Shown piece after piece: positions 8,763 to 17,262 of a DNA stretch of 64,000 nt. Below the pieces are notes generated by a model that was not told where the DNA came from, made no database searches, and saw nothing but the letters and a program-made list of their open reading frames with translations. This DNA is from Streptomyces lavendofoliae. GTDB taxonomy: Bacteria > Actinomycetota > Actinomycetes > Streptomycetales > Streptomycetaceae. Made by a program: the position numbers and the translations under genes. The stretch spans positions 124,001 to 188,000 of the forward strand of contig NZ_BMTP01000011.1 in the NCBI RefSeq assembly GCF_014649735.1, in the 5' to 3' direction. Positions within the stretch are counted from its first letter, which is position 1; each line of letters starts with the position of its first letter.

Positions 8763-9179
8763 TCAGTCCACCGTGAAGAACCGCTGGAAGTAGTCGGCCG
8801 GTGCCCCTTCGCCGACGAGCACCCCCTCGGCCTCCACCCAGGCGTGCGCTGCGAACGGCGGCTGGGTGCGCACGCCGACGCACCAGGTCGGCCACTGACC
8901 GCGCAGCCGGCACAGCAGCACGGTTGCCAGCGACCGGGGAAGGCAGCCCTGCTGCCCTCCGGCGGCCAGGCTGACGGCCAGGACGGTCTCGCGCGCACGG
9001 GCGGCCTCGGCGAGCGTCGCCGGCCGGGCGCCCTTGCGCAACCGCCGCAGTACGTCGCGGATACGGGCGGGGGACCGGCGTGCGAGGACGTGGGCGCAGA
9101 CGACGACCAGCCGGGTCACCAGCCGCGGGCCGAGCGGAACCGACCGGGGGTCGTACGGGACGACTTGCGAGGTGGACAC
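8763..9179 (-). CDS. lasso peptide leader protease B2 (transglutaminase-like)
   Basis: At 138 residues this matches the usual size of B2 proteins. The catalytic Cys lies in GGQQGCLPRSLA and the His in FAAHAWVEAEG, with the following Asp/Glu region, as in the transglutaminase-like cysteine protease family. B2 cuts the leader from the precursor once B1 has bound it. I chose the GTG at 9177-9179 because GGGGAGAGAG precedes it at good spacing. The open frame continues upstream through a hexamer repeat encoding alternating Val-Ser, with an ATG near 9248 that has no ribosome-binding site. Confidence 0.88.
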   Translation of the reverse strand: MSTSQVVPYDPRSVPLGPRLVTRLVVVCAHVLARRSPARIRDVLRRLRKGARPATLAEAARARETVLAVSLAAGGQQGCLPRSLATVLLCRLRGQWPTWCVGVRTQPPFAAHAWVEAEGVLVGEGAPADYFQRFFTVD

Positions 9180-9204
9180 TGCTCTCTCCCCTTCGGGCAC
9201 CATG

Positions 9205-9250
9205 ACGGACACGGACACGGACACGGACACGAGCACGGACACGAGCACGG
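9205..9250. repeat. GGACAC/GAGCAC hexamer tandem repeat inside the lasso operon
   Basis: About seven imperfect copies of GGACAC, two of them changed to GAGCAC, lie just upstream of the B2 start. They sit in the only long gap (about 200 bases) of an otherwise tightly packed operon. The unit is a multiple of 3, so read-through from an upstream start would encode a Val-Ser/Val-Leu stretch. Confidence 0.8.
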
Positions 9251-9378
9251 GTGGACGGCGCGGCGGGCGGTCCGGGGGCGCGGGCGGCGGGCCGTGCTCG
9301 AAAGGCGCGGCGGGTGGTTCTCCGTGCTCGCGGCGGACACGGAAGACGCGGCGGGCGCGGGCGTGGCGGCGCCGGGGC

Positions 9379-9636
9379 TCAGCCCGTCAGCAGCCGGGCG
9401 GCGCGCAACTCCTCCAGGATGCGGGCGATGTCCTCCTCGACCTGCTCGGCGCTCACGTCGTACTTGTCGGTGAGCGCTGTCACCGCCTGGTCGGTCGTGG
9501 TGCCGTCGAGGAGGGCGCGCACGATCACGGCGGCGGTGGGGTTCAGGGTGTAGTACTCGCCGCTGCTCTGGTCGAGCAGGGCCATCCCGTACTCGGTGTC
9601 GGCCGTCACCACGCCGGGGCGCAGGGTCATCGTCAT
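9379..9636 (-). CDS. lasso peptide recognition element B1 (PqqD-like)
   Basis: This 85-residue protein is a RiPP recognition element of the PqqD fold. It starts TLRPGVVTADTEYGMALLDQ, continues SGEYYTLNPTAAVIVRALLDG, and ends with the helix VEEDIARILEELRAARLL. B1 binds the lasso leader, mainly through the conserved YxxPxLxxxG motif, and presents it to B2. The ATG at 9634-9636 overlaps the stop of the C gene by 4 bases, so the pair is translationally coupled. A second ATG two codons later is possible. Identification is strong because of both sequence and position. Confidence 0.92.
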   Translation of the reverse strand: MTMTLRPGVVTADTEYGMALLDQSSGEYYTLNPTAAVIVRALLDGTTTDQAVTALTDKYDVSAEQVEEDIARILEELRAARLLTG

Positions 9637-11504
9637 GCGGGGATGCCTCCTGTATCGGTTCGGGTCCGGCCCCTTCGGCCGGCCAAATTCTCCCGGGTAC
9701 GCAGCCAGACCTCGCAGCCGACCGTGGCATGCAGCAGGGCGCTCTCCAGGTCGGCGGCGAGCGGCCGGCGACACCACGCGCGCAGGGCCTCCACATCGAT
9801 GAGCCCCAGGTCGTGCAGACGGGCGTCCTCCCACAGGGCAAGCAGGGAGGACCGGTGCCTGCGCAGCCCGGTTTCCTCCTCGAAGGCCGCGTGGGCCTTG
9901 GTCGTCCGCCGGCGGCTGTCATCGGGCACGACGCCCCGCATGGCCTCCTCGATCAGCGGCTTGTACCGCCAGGGGGTCACACGTTCCTCGGGACGGACCG
10001 CGAGTGCCGCCTCGACGATCAGGTCGTCGTAGTAGGGGGAGGCGAAGGTGACCCCCAGGGGCTCGGACATCTGCCCCACGTGCCGGGCGAAGCGGGCGAG
10101 GGAGCGCATCGTGGCCAGCTCGCGGTGCACGCCGTGCCCGCTGCCGAGCGGTTCCGCCTCCCTGGCCTGCGTACGGATGAGATCCCGTACGGCCTCGACG
10201 GCCCGGCCGGTGGCCCAGGGGGGCAGCCGTGGCGGGGTGCCCCACTCGAAGAGGGGCACCGACATGGGAGGTTGGGGCAGAGTGAGGTCGCGTGCCACCC
10301 GGTCGAGCCAGGCTCCGTAGGAGCGGCCGTCGAGCAACTGGCGCCATGCCGTTCGGCGGGACCACCGGTGCCTGGAGACGAAGCCGCGGGCGTGGTGCCG
10401 GCCCGTACGGGGGTGTCGCCGCACCAGGCCGTGGACGTGGGCGCTGGCGCCGCTGAACAGTTCGTCCCCGCCCATTCCGCTCAGGTGCAGCGAGGAGCCG
10501 CGCTCCGCGGCCCGCTCGATGATGTACATGCGCCGGTGGCGGTTGACGGCGTACAGCGACGGGGTGTCGAGGTCGTCGTCGAGTTCGTGCACGCCGTCGA
10601 AGGTCAGGGGCACGGCGGTCGCGGGCACCACGTGGTGCTCCAGTGAGTCGAGCGCCTCCGCCGTGCGCCGCGCGTAGGTGACGTCGTCGCCGAGGACGTC
10701 GTGGATGGCGGCGGTGTAGGCGACGATCTCGACTCCCGAGCGGGCGGCGGTGCAGACCACGGCGGTGGAGTCGACCCCGCCCAGGTCGGCGCTGACGGGC
10801 TTGCCGCCCGCGACGCGTACGGCGACCGCGTCGGCCAGCCTGTCGCGGACCATCCGGGCGCCCTCGGCCAGCGACAGTTCGGCCGGCGGCGGTGACCAGT
10901 GCCGGCTCGTACGGGCGTGCCCGTCGCGGTCGAGCGTCAGGCGGTGGTCGCCGGGTACGACGTCGACGCCGCGCCAGACCGTCTGAGCCGTCAGGGGATG
11001 CAGGATTCCGGGGCTGAGCAGCTGGACGGCCAGCCGGCCCTCGTCCAGCTCCGCGCCGACCAGGTCGGCCAGGACGTCGGCGCGGTCGGCCACGACGCAC
11101 GCGTTGTCCGCGCCGCGTGCCCGCGCCACGAAGAGGCTGCGTACGCCGGTGACGGGGCCACGGGCGAGGGTTTCCCCGTCGAAGCTGGCGAGCAGGTGGT
11201 GACTGCCGGGCCATGTGCGGGCGAGCCGCTCGGCAGCCTCGGGCGATCCGGCGCCGGCGGCACGCGCCGCCTCCCGCTCGGTCACCGCGTGCTGTCCCAG
11301 CACGCACAACCGGATGCGTCCTCGGGTCGCCGCCGTCATGGCGCCCTCCGGCCAACGCCCCAGCAGCCAGGGTCGGCCCGAGGCGTGCCGGATCTCCCGC
11401 GCTGCACCGGGGCGTACCAGCGCGGCCAGGGCCGCGACGGCATCGGTGTCCGGCAGGACCAGGAACCAACTCGCCCCCGTGGGAAATGACATCCCGGTCG
11501 TCAT
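9633..11504 (-). CDS. lasso peptide macrolactam synthetase C (asparagine synthetase B-like)
   Basis: The 623-residue protein resembles asparagine synthetase B: a degenerate glutaminase-like N-terminal half (~1-205) and an ATP-pyrophosphatase C-terminal half. It activates the side-chain carboxylate of the ring Asp (predicted D8 of the core) as the AMP ester for attack by the core N-terminus. The PP-loop reads SADLGGVDSTAVV (238-250), one residue shorter than the usual SGGxDS form. Other synthetase features are present, for example LHLSGMGGDELFSG and ASPYYDDLIVE. ATG 11502-11504 has AAGAGGGG upstream; the frame remains open to 11594, but that would cross the hairpin. Confidence 0.92.
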   Translation of the reverse strand: MTTGMSFPTGASWFLVLPDTDAVAALAALVRPGAAREIRHASGRPWLLGRWPEGAMTAATRGRIRLCVLGQHAVTEREAARAAGAGSPEAAERLARTWPGSHHLLASFDGETLARGPVTGVRSLFVARARGADNACVVADRADVLADLVGAELDEGRLAVQLLSPGILHPLTAQTVWRGVDVVPGDHRLTLDRDGHARTSRHWSPPPAELSLAEGARMVRDRLADAVAVRVAGGKPVSADLGGVDSTAVVCTAARSGVEIVAYTAAIHDVLGDDVTYARRTAEALDSLEHHVVPATAVPLTFDGVHELDDDLDTPSLYAVNRHRRMYIIERAAERGSSLHLSGMGGDELFSGASAHVHGLVRRHPRTGRHHARGFVSRHRWSRRTAWRQLLDGRSYGAWLDRVARDLTLPQPPMSVPLFEWGTPPRLPPWATGRAVEAVRDLIRTQAREAEPLGSGHGVHRELATMRSLARFARHVGQMSEPLGVTFASPYYDDLIVEAALAVRPEERVTPWRYKPLIEEAMRGVVPDDSRRRTTKAHAAFEEETGLRRHRSSLLALWEDARLHDLGLIDVEALRAWCRRPLAADLESALLHATVGCEVWLRTRENLAGRRGRTRTDTGGIPA

Positions 11505-11551
11505 GCACAGGCCCCTCTTGGTCGACGCGGTCTCGGCAGCGGTGCGGGGAC

Positions 11552-11585
11552 GAGCGTGGGCGGCGCGAATACGCCGCCCACGCTC
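11552..11585 (-). terminator. hairpin between lasso precursor and synthetase genes (attenuating terminator)
   Basis: A perfect 14-base stem (arms 11552-11565 and 11572-11585) with a 6-base loop lies in the 147-base gap between precursor and C. No U tract follows on the minus strand. By analogy with other RiPP operons it probably stops part of transcription or stabilises the precursor mRNA, so that precursor exceeds enzyme. Confidence 0.75.
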
Positions 11586-11651
11586 CGGCCCCACGCGCCC
11601 CGGGGCGAACCGTCGGAGTTCAGGCCGCCCGGGGCCGTCGGGTGGGCCGGA

Positions 11652-11759
11652 TCAAAGCAGGCTGTGGCCGCCCAGCAGGTCGGGGCTGCCCTGGCCGGCC
11701 AGTCCGGTGACCTTCTGGAAGTCGCCGACCTTGGTGAGAGTGGGACGCTCGTAGGCCAT
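11652..11759 (-). CDS. class II lasso peptide precursor (lagmysin-type core)
   Basis: The 35-residue precursor has a 19-residue leader with the B1-binding pattern YERPTLTKVGDF (YxxPxLxxxG) and Thr at position -2 (KVTG). The predicted 16-residue core is LAGQGSPDLLGGHSLL. A ring between the Leu1 amino group and the Asp8 side chain gives an 8-residue macrolactam with tail LLGGHSLL, and there is no cysteine (class II). From memory this core equals lagmysin, a Streptomyces lasso peptide found by genome mining; that identity is recalled, not searched. I chose ATG 11757-11759, which has AAAGGG at proper distance, over the ATG two codons upstream. Confidence 0.93.
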   Translation of the reverse strand: MAYERPTLTKVGDFQKVTGLAGQGSPDLLGGHSLL

Positions 11760-11860
11760 CGTCATACCCTTTCGTCGTGGGATGAGCAGGACTGGTGCTG
11801 CGTCATGCGTGGGCCGGCGACCCGTCCTGATCGAGCGGGGCGCCGCCGACGCAGTGCACA

Positions 11861-11889
11861 AAGCTAGGTGGACGCATTTCCTCCGGCAA
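11861..11889 (-). promoter_or_regulatory. predicted promoter of the lasso operon
   Basis: On the minus strand TTGCCG (-35) and TAGCTT (-10) are spaced by 17 bases. The start site would be near 11854, leaving a leader of about 95 bases before the precursor. Predicted by eye; the -10 box keeps the TAnnnT pattern common in Streptomyces. Confidence 0.45.
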
Positions 11890-12300
11890 CGGCGCACACA
11901 GGCCAATCGGCAAGGCGTTCCCGCAACCTTCCGTTCACCTTTCCTGTGCGTACCGCACTACCGCCTGTGCAGTCGGTAATACTCCGCGAGAACCGGGGTA
12001 GGAGTGATGACCTTCCCGACGGGCGTGTGCATTTCGAGACACGCAGCGGCAGGTCGTGGGGGCGCGGTTCTCACCGTCCAGCCGTTCGACATGCGGTGAC
12101 GAATCGTTGGGTCGCGCGCGTACGGCTCGAATCGGCCAACCCGTGCCCCGCCGTCCTGGAATGCGCGCTTGCGTGCGTCCGGCGGCACGGAAGGAAGCGA
12201 GGACCCGGCCGGCAGCGATCACCGCTGTTCGTGGGCGGTCGGGCCCGCCCTCACACGGTGACCGCGGCCGCAGCCGTACGGCATGCGGTGGCGGTGCCTG
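11890..12300. other. intergenic region upstream of the lasso promoter
   Basis: About 410 bases between the P450 stop and the lasso promoter. Small open frames on both strands show no family features, no good ribosome-binding site and poor codon use. I see no gene here. Confidence 0.55.
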
Positions 12301-13530
12301 TCAGCCGCCGGGCCGCCGGGCACGCAGCCGTGTGCCGGTGCCACGTCCGGGTGCCGGCGGGATCCTCGATGGGGCCTTCGCCCGGGCGCCCGCCCGTCCT
12401 GTCGCCTGGAGGGTGAGTCGTGCGTACGCGGGGATCAGCACCCCCCGCGCGGGGCGCCGGTCGGTGATCGTCAGGTGCGGGAAGCCGCGCAGACCGTCCA
12501 CCACCGCCCGGGTCTCCGCCATGGCAAGCGGCATGCCGAGGCAGAAATGCGGCCCCGCTCCGAACCAGAGCCGGCGCAGGTCGGTGGTCTCGGCCGGGTC
12601 CCGGTCCGGTGAGAAGGGGCCGTACGCCCCGGTGCACAACAGCGTGGCTATCACCACCCGTTCCCCGGCCTCCACGCGGACGCCGCCGATCCGTCCGGGC
12701 CGGGCCGCGCTGCGCAGCATCACCGGAGTCGGGGAGGTCACCCGCAGTGCCTCCTCCACCAGGGCGTCGGTGATGGCGTCCGGCCCCCGGCCCGTGTCGT
12801 GGGCGAGCGCGACCAGCCGGGGGACGAAGGAGACCAGCGTCTCGGTGCCGGTCAGCAGGAACAGCCCGACCGCCCCCCGCGCCTCGGCTTCGTCCAGGCC
12901 CAGGACCCGCAGTCTCCCCGGCACCGTGGACTCGTCGCCGGCCCGCCAGGCCGCCACCGCCGCCTCGCTCAGCCGGACCAACACGGCCCGAGCGCGCTCG
13001 GTCTGCCGTCCGCTCAGCGTCGTCCGCCACAGCCGCAGGGACGCCACCACCGCGGCGGCGTCCGTGAAGTCGGGCCCGCCGGCGGGGAGTCCGACCAACT
13101 CGCGGATCACCTCCGCGGCCCCGTCCCGGACCACCCGCACCAGGTCCACTCGCTCGCCCGCCGCGAGCCTGCGCCCCAGCCCGTCCAGCGGGGCGCGCAG
13201 CACCCGCTCGCAGACGGCCGCCACGGCTCCGGGCGTGAACAGCCCCCCGAGCCGCCTGCGCAGCGCGGCGTGCTCGGCGCCGTCCAGGGCGATCAGCACA
13301 CGTGAGCCGAGCACCGGACCCCACAGGGCGGCCGCCGCGCCCGGCCCCGTCTTGGTGTACCTCTCGGCGTCCGTGAGCACTTCGCGAGCGAGGCGGGCAT
13401 CGCTCACCACCACCCCGACCCGTGGTACCCGCACCACGGGTCCACGGGCGGCGACCGCCCGCACCAGGCGGTAGGCCACGGGATGCGCGGCCGTCTGTAC
13501 CCGTCGCTCCCAGCGCTCCCACTCCTCCAT
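12301..13530 (-). CDS. cytochrome P450
   Basis: The 409-residue bacterial P450 has the I-helix region GLFLLTGTETLVSF (~220-233), the K-helix ExxR motif in VEEALRVTSP, and the heme-binding loop WFGAGPHFCLGMPLA, in which the Cys is the axial thiolate. Residues after about 380 form an Arg/Ala/Pro-rich tail. The I-helix GTET replaces the common AGxxT arrangement but keeps the Thr. It would hydroxylate or otherwise oxidise a small molecule using external ferredoxin; none is encoded nearby. It lies upstream of the lasso genes on the same strand, but about 540 bases and a promoter separate them, so a role in the lasso pathway is not supported. Confidence 0.9.
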   Translation of the reverse strand: MEEWERWERRVQTAAHPVAYRLVRAVAARGPVVRVPRVGVVVSDARLAREVLTDAERYTKTGPGAAAALWGPVLGSRVLIALDGAEHAALRRRLGGLFTPGAVAAVCERVLRAPLDGLGRRLAAGERVDLVRVVRDGAAEVIRELVGLPAGGPDFTDAAAVVASLRLWRTTLSGRQTERARAVLVRLSEAAVAAWRAGDESTVPGRLRVLGLDEAEARGAVGLFLLTGTETLVSFVPRLVALAHDTGRGPDAITDALVEEALRVTSPTPVMLRSAARPGRIGGVRVEAGERVVIATLLCTGAYGPFSPDRDPAETTDLRRLWFGAGPHFCLGMPLAMAETRAVVDGLRGFPHLTITDRRPARGVLIPAYARLTLQATGRAGARAKAPSRIPPAPGRGTGTRLRARRPGG

Positions 13531-13783
13531 CCGGGCAACCTAGCCCCCCCATGGCCGGAGGCGAACCCCCTGCGTTCCCCGGAGGCACGACACCCTCGGC
13601 GTACACGCACGCCAACAGGTGGGAAGCTGCCGGTCCGCCCCTGGGCCCGGCCCCGCCACGCGACCCATCAGGAGTGAAACCCAGGGGCGCCGACAGCGGC
13701 CGGCCCGGCCGGCGAGGCGATCGCCGAGCGGATCCCCGCCGCCGGCCCGGCCGCCCCCGGTCGGGGATGCCGGGCCGGCCGGG

Positions 13784-14020
13784 TCAGGTCTGACGCTTCT
13801 CCTGCCAGCGCCGGCGCCAGCGCCGGCCGCGTGTGCTGGCCCCCTCGTCGACGCGGTCCCTGACGTGGCTCCACAGCAGCACGACTGGGGCCATCACCAG
13901 GCCGATGAGCAGGGCGCGGTCCCACTCCATGCCGTTGCGCCCGAACCGGAGCATCAGCACCGACAGTACGTACACACCCAGGAGCAGTAAGGCGATCTTC
14001 AGCGGTTTCGGCATTTTCAT
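13784..14020 (-). CDS. small two-helix membrane protein
   Basis: The 78-residue product starts KMPKPLKIALLLLGVYVLSVLMLRFG (one membrane helix), then WDRALLIGLVMAPVVLLWSHV (a second helix), and ends with a strongly basic tail (RGRRWRRRWQEKRQ). No family is recognised. It is alone on this strand between the P450 and a divergent membrane protein. The ATG at 14018-14020 is the natural start, because the frame extends further only into low-quality sequence. Confidence 0.6.
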   Translation of the reverse strand: MKMPKPLKIALLLLGVYVLSVLMLRFGRNGMEWDRALLIGLVMAPVVLLWSHVRDRVDEGASTRGRRWRRRWQEKRQT

Positions 14021-14236
14021 GCACGCCGGATACCCCGCCGACACCGCGCCAGGCGCGACTGACACGCGTCCGCCCGGCCGCTCGCCCGACGCCGTGGCGC
14101 CGTCGCCTCAGCCGGCCGCACCGTCATGGCAGCCCACCGCCGGGCCGGCGCGGCTGAGCCGTTGCCCTCCCCTTCGCCGATGGCTCAGGCTGGAGCGGTT
14201 GGGTGAGCGACCCGAAGCGTTCGACGGGAGGACGTC

Positions 14237-14902
14237 ATGCGGTGGTTACTGCTGCGCCTGCTGATCCTCGCGGTCGCCGTGCCGGGCATCGTCGAGTGCG
14301 TCGATCGCGTCGAGGTGCACCAGCGGGTCATCGCCGTGTTCAGGAATGCCTCCCTGTGCCCGGCCGGTGCGTCGGGAAAGGCGGCCGACGACTGCGTCAA
14401 CCGGACCTCGGCCGAGATCACGGGCTCGGGAACCCGCGAGTCCTGCACGACGGACAGCAATGGTCTCCGGTCCTGCACCACGCACTACAGCGTGACCGTC
14501 CGCTTCGGCCGGCGCAGCGAGGGGCTGGACGTGGAGGAGCGGACCTACCGCGTGGTGCGACGCGGGGACACGGCCGAACTGCGTCTCTGGCGCGGAGAGG
14601 TGGTGCGGATGGTGGTCCGGGGCCACACGGAGACGTACCTGACGTCGTCGGAGTGGGCGTCGCTGGGGTGGCTGCTGCTGGGGTGGGCTCTCCTGGGAGC
14701 CTCCTGGGTCGCTCTGCTCGGCCTGCGCCTCTTCCCGCTGCTGGGCGGATGGCTGGTGCTGACCGTGCCCTACCTGATGGTCGCCTACCACCTCATGGGC
14801 TTCAACCCGATGGGCGTCACCGGGTGGAGCCTCGTCGGCGCCTTCACCGTGGCCGGCTTCTGGATCATGGCGTACGTCCATTCCGAAGTCGTCGACTTCT
14901 GA
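14237..14902 (+). CDS. four-helix membrane protein of unknown function
   Basis: The 221-residue protein begins with a hydrophobic segment (MRWLLLRLLILAVAVPGIVE) and has an extracytoplasmic domain of about 120 residues with four cysteines (CPAG, DDCVN, ESCTT, SCTTHY). Three membrane helices follow at ~145-165, 168-190 and 195-215. A good ribosome-binding site (GGGAGGACGTC) precedes the ATG. Paired cysteines in an exported domain suggest disulfides. I do not recognise a family. Confidence 0.75.
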   Translation: MRWLLLRLLILAVAVPGIVECVDRVEVHQRVIAVFRNASLCPAGASGKAADDCVNRTSAEITGSGTRESCTTDSNGLRSCTTHYSVTVRFGRRSEGLDVEERTYRVVRRGDTAELRLWRGEVVRMVVRGHTETYLTSSEWASLGWLLLGWALLGASWVALLGLRLFPLLGGWLVLTVPYLMVAYHLMGFNPMGVTGWSLVGAFTVAGFWIMAYVHSEVVDF

Positions 14903-15084
14903 CCCTGAACGGTGCCCCGGGCGGTGGCCCCGCTGCGGGGTGCGGGATCGGGCGCGTCCGGTGCCGGACCGCCCTGCCTCACCCCGAGCGGACGGCGACA
15001 GCCCGACCCCTGGACCGTCCGGACGGCCGAGCCGACCTGAACCCCTTCGCCCCCGCACCCCATCAGCCTGTGACCGCACTGTTG

Positions 15085-16320
15085 TCAGGGCCGCCGGCCG
15101 TGGAAGGTGCGGCGCAGATCGCTCACCCAGGCGTCGGGGTTCTCCCAGGGGATGAAGTGGCCGCCGTGGTCGTGCGCGTTGACGTTGACGTGGTTGAACC
15201 AGGCGGCCTGCGGGCCGGTCTCGAACGCCCGCACCCGCTCGTCGGCGGTGTGGACGCCGGGCGGGTTCTCGTATGTGACGAAGGTGAGGCCGACCGGGGC
15301 CTGCACGACCGGGGTGCGGTCGTGGGCGGGCGCCCACGGGTGGCGGTTGGCGTTGGCGTAGTAGCGCATCGACGTGGCGATGGAGTTGTTCACCCAGTAG
15401 ATCGTGGCGTGGGTGAGCAGGTCGTCCTTGCTGAAGACGGACTCGACGTCGCCGCCGTTGTCGCTCCAGGCGTTCCACCGCTCCAGCAGCCAGGCGAGCA
15501 GTCCGGCGGGTGAGTCGCTCAGCCCGTGGGCCAGAGTCGCGCCGTCGAGCATGTGCACGGCGAGGTGGGGGGCCCAGCGGTGGTCCAGCTCGATGACGCG
15601 GGCCCGGACGTCGGCGGGCTGGTCGTCGGAGAGGGGCCGATTCCGCGCGAAGTCCCAGGCCCGGGGGCCGTTGAAGAAGTCGAGCGGCAGCCCCGAACCG
15701 ATGTGGATGCCGTACAGCTGGTCGGCGTACTTGTGGCCGAGCTGGCTGGAGACGATCCCGCCGATGTCGCAGCCCCCGGCGGCGTACTTCGCGTGCCCCA
15801 GGGTCTTGGTCATCAGGGTGTGCCAGAGGTCGGCCACCTTCCAGAAGTTGACGTCCGGAAAGCCGGTGAGCGGGCCGGGAAAGCCGAATCCGGGCAGGGA
15901 CGGCACGATGACGTCGAACGCGTCGGCGGGGTCGCCGCCGAAAGCGGCCGGGTCGGCGAGCGGGTCGATCACCTTCGACCAGTGCCAGAACGTCCACGGC
16001 CAGCCGTGGGTGAGGATCAACGGAATCGGACCCGGGCCGCGGCCGGGCTTACGCATGAAGTGCACAGGGACACCGGCGACGTCCACCTGGTAGTGCTCGT
16101 AAACGTTGATGGCCGCCTCGGCCTTGCGCCAGTCGTAGCCGTCCCGCCAATGGGCGACCAGCTCACGCAGGTAGCTGTCCGGGACGCCGTAGGACCAGTC
16201 CTCATTGCCCTCGTCCAGAGGGGGACGGGTCGATGTGAGGCGGGCGCGCAGGTCGTCGAGGACCTCGTCGGACACATGGATCGAGGTGGGCTCCAGGGGA
16301 AAGGCGTGCTGGGTGGTCAT
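15085..16320 (-). CDS. epoxide hydrolase (EPHX1-like, alpha/beta hydrolase)
   Basis: The 411-residue protein has the N-terminal epoxide hydrolase extension (FPLEPTSIHVSDEVLDDLRARL..., ~6-110), then the alpha/beta hydrolase core with the oxyanion region LTHGWPWTFWHW, the nucleophile Asp in AGGCDIGG, and the C-terminal catalytic His in GGHFIPWENPDAW. Members open epoxides to diols through an alkyl-enzyme ester. The juxtaposed PWT replaces the more usual PGS in HGWPGS. The gene is single and 399 bases from its upstream neighbour, so the substrate is unknown. Confidence 0.88.
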   Translation of the reverse strand: MTTQHAFPLEPTSIHVSDEVLDDLRARLTSTRPPLDEGNEDWSYGVPDSYLRELVAHWRDGYDWRKAEAAINVYEHYQVDVAGVPVHFMRKPGRGPGPIPLILTHGWPWTFWHWSKVIDPLADPAAFGGDPADAFDVIVPSLPGFGFPGPLTGFPDVNFWKVADLWHTLMTKTLGHAKYAAGGCDIGGIVSSQLGHKYADQLYGIHIGSGLPLDFFNGPRAWDFARNRPLSDDQPADVRARVIELDHRWAPHLAVHMLDGATLAHGLSDSPAGLLAWLLERWNAWSDNGGDVESVFSKDDLLTHATIYWVNNSIATSMRYYANANRHPWAPAHDRTPVVQAPVGLTFVTYENPPGVHTADERVRAFETGPQAAWFNHVNVNAHDHGGHFIPWENPDAWVSDLRRTFHGRRP

Positions 16321-16719
16321 GCCGTGATTCCTTACCGGGATACGAGGTCACGCTGGCGTCGGCCTGTCGCGCGATCGGAGGCCCAGCCGGGCGACCGCGA
16401 GGAGTGCGGGCACCGGCGCGCCGGAGTGCCCGCCGGTGGTGTGCTTCCAACCGGCCGGCCGGGGCGGCCGGACGACCGGGATGCGGGACGACCGGTGGGC
16501 TCCTTCTTCCGTCACTCGGCCATCTTGGCACCGGCGGGCGAGACCCGCGCCGCGGTCCGGGGTCTCGGACCGGCCTTTGCCCGGAACCGGCGCGGCCACG
16601 TGGCTTCGTACGCTCGGCCACGTCGGCCGGCATGGACTGACCCCGCGCGGGCACCTCCACGGCATAGAGCGGGCACCACGCTCCCGGTGAAGGCGAGCCC
16701 GCGGCCTCCGCCCGGACCC
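16321..16719. other. intergenic region
   Basis: About 400 GC-rich bases containing only short frames in several phases with no ribosome-binding site or recognisable domain. It should contain the promoter of the epoxide hydrolase gene, but I see no clear hexamers. Confidence 0.5.
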
Positions 16720-17262
16720 TCAGCCGTGCATGGGGCCGAGGAAGAAGGTGGCGCCCAGCTCCTGGGTGTAGACCCGTTGGGCCGAGCGGTAGGTGAACCG
16801 GCAGCCTGCCGCCCGGCCGGCGGCGGACGCGGACCGGGGCTCGGCGCGCACCATGTACCAGACGGTGCTGCGCTCACCGGGCTCAACACGCACCGGCGCC
16901 TTCGCGCGGTCCTCCCTCATCAAGGGCGTGGTGGCGAAGGTCTCGTCGTACGCCCCCAACCCCACGGCCTCGCCGCGCCAGTCGACCGCCCGGACCTCTC
17001 CGGTCCGCCAGCCTGCCGGCGCGTCCACCAGCTCCGCTCCCAGCACCTCGACGGGCGCGGAGGAACGATTGGTCAGCGGCGGGCAGTTGAACCAGTAGCC
17101 CTTGCCGGCCACGAGGGTCTCGAAACCCTGGCTGTACGCCGACTCGGCGCCACCCTCCAGCGCCCTGCCTCCGGCCGTGGCACCGGACGCCGCGCTGCCC
17201 GCCCCCAGCAGCATGACCACGGCCCCTGCCGTGAACAGCCGACTCTTCGCACCTGCCCTCAT
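16720..17262 (-). CDS. secreted protein of unknown function
   Basis: The 180-residue product starts MRAGAKSRLFTAGAVVMLLGAGSAASGATAGG in two parts: a positively charged n-region and a hydrophobic core ending in small residues, a typical Sec signal peptide cut near residue 30. The mature part contains two cysteines (FNCPP and GCRFTY) that may form a disulfide, and several beta-strand-like segments. The ATG at 17260-17262 follows a purine-rich AGCGGGGGGCG. No family recognised. Confidence 0.7.
   Translation of the reverse strand: MRAGAKSRLFTAGAVVMLLGAGSAASGATAGGRALEGGAESAYSQGFETLVAGKGYWFNCPPLTNRSSAPVEVLGAELVDAPAGWRTGEVRAVDWRGEAVGLGAYDETFATTPLMREDRAKAPVRVEPGERSTVWYMVRAEPRSASAAGRAAGCRFTYRSAQRVYTQELGATFFLGPMHG

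Noticed and set aside
9205-9250. Hexamer repeat considered as a CRISPR-like or regulatory array
   Set aside because: Units are contiguous, 6 bases long, without spacers; a simple tandem repeat.
12301-13530. P450 as a tailoring enzyme of the lasso cluster
   Set aside because: Separated by a 540-base gap and the lasso promoter; no evidence of co-transcription.
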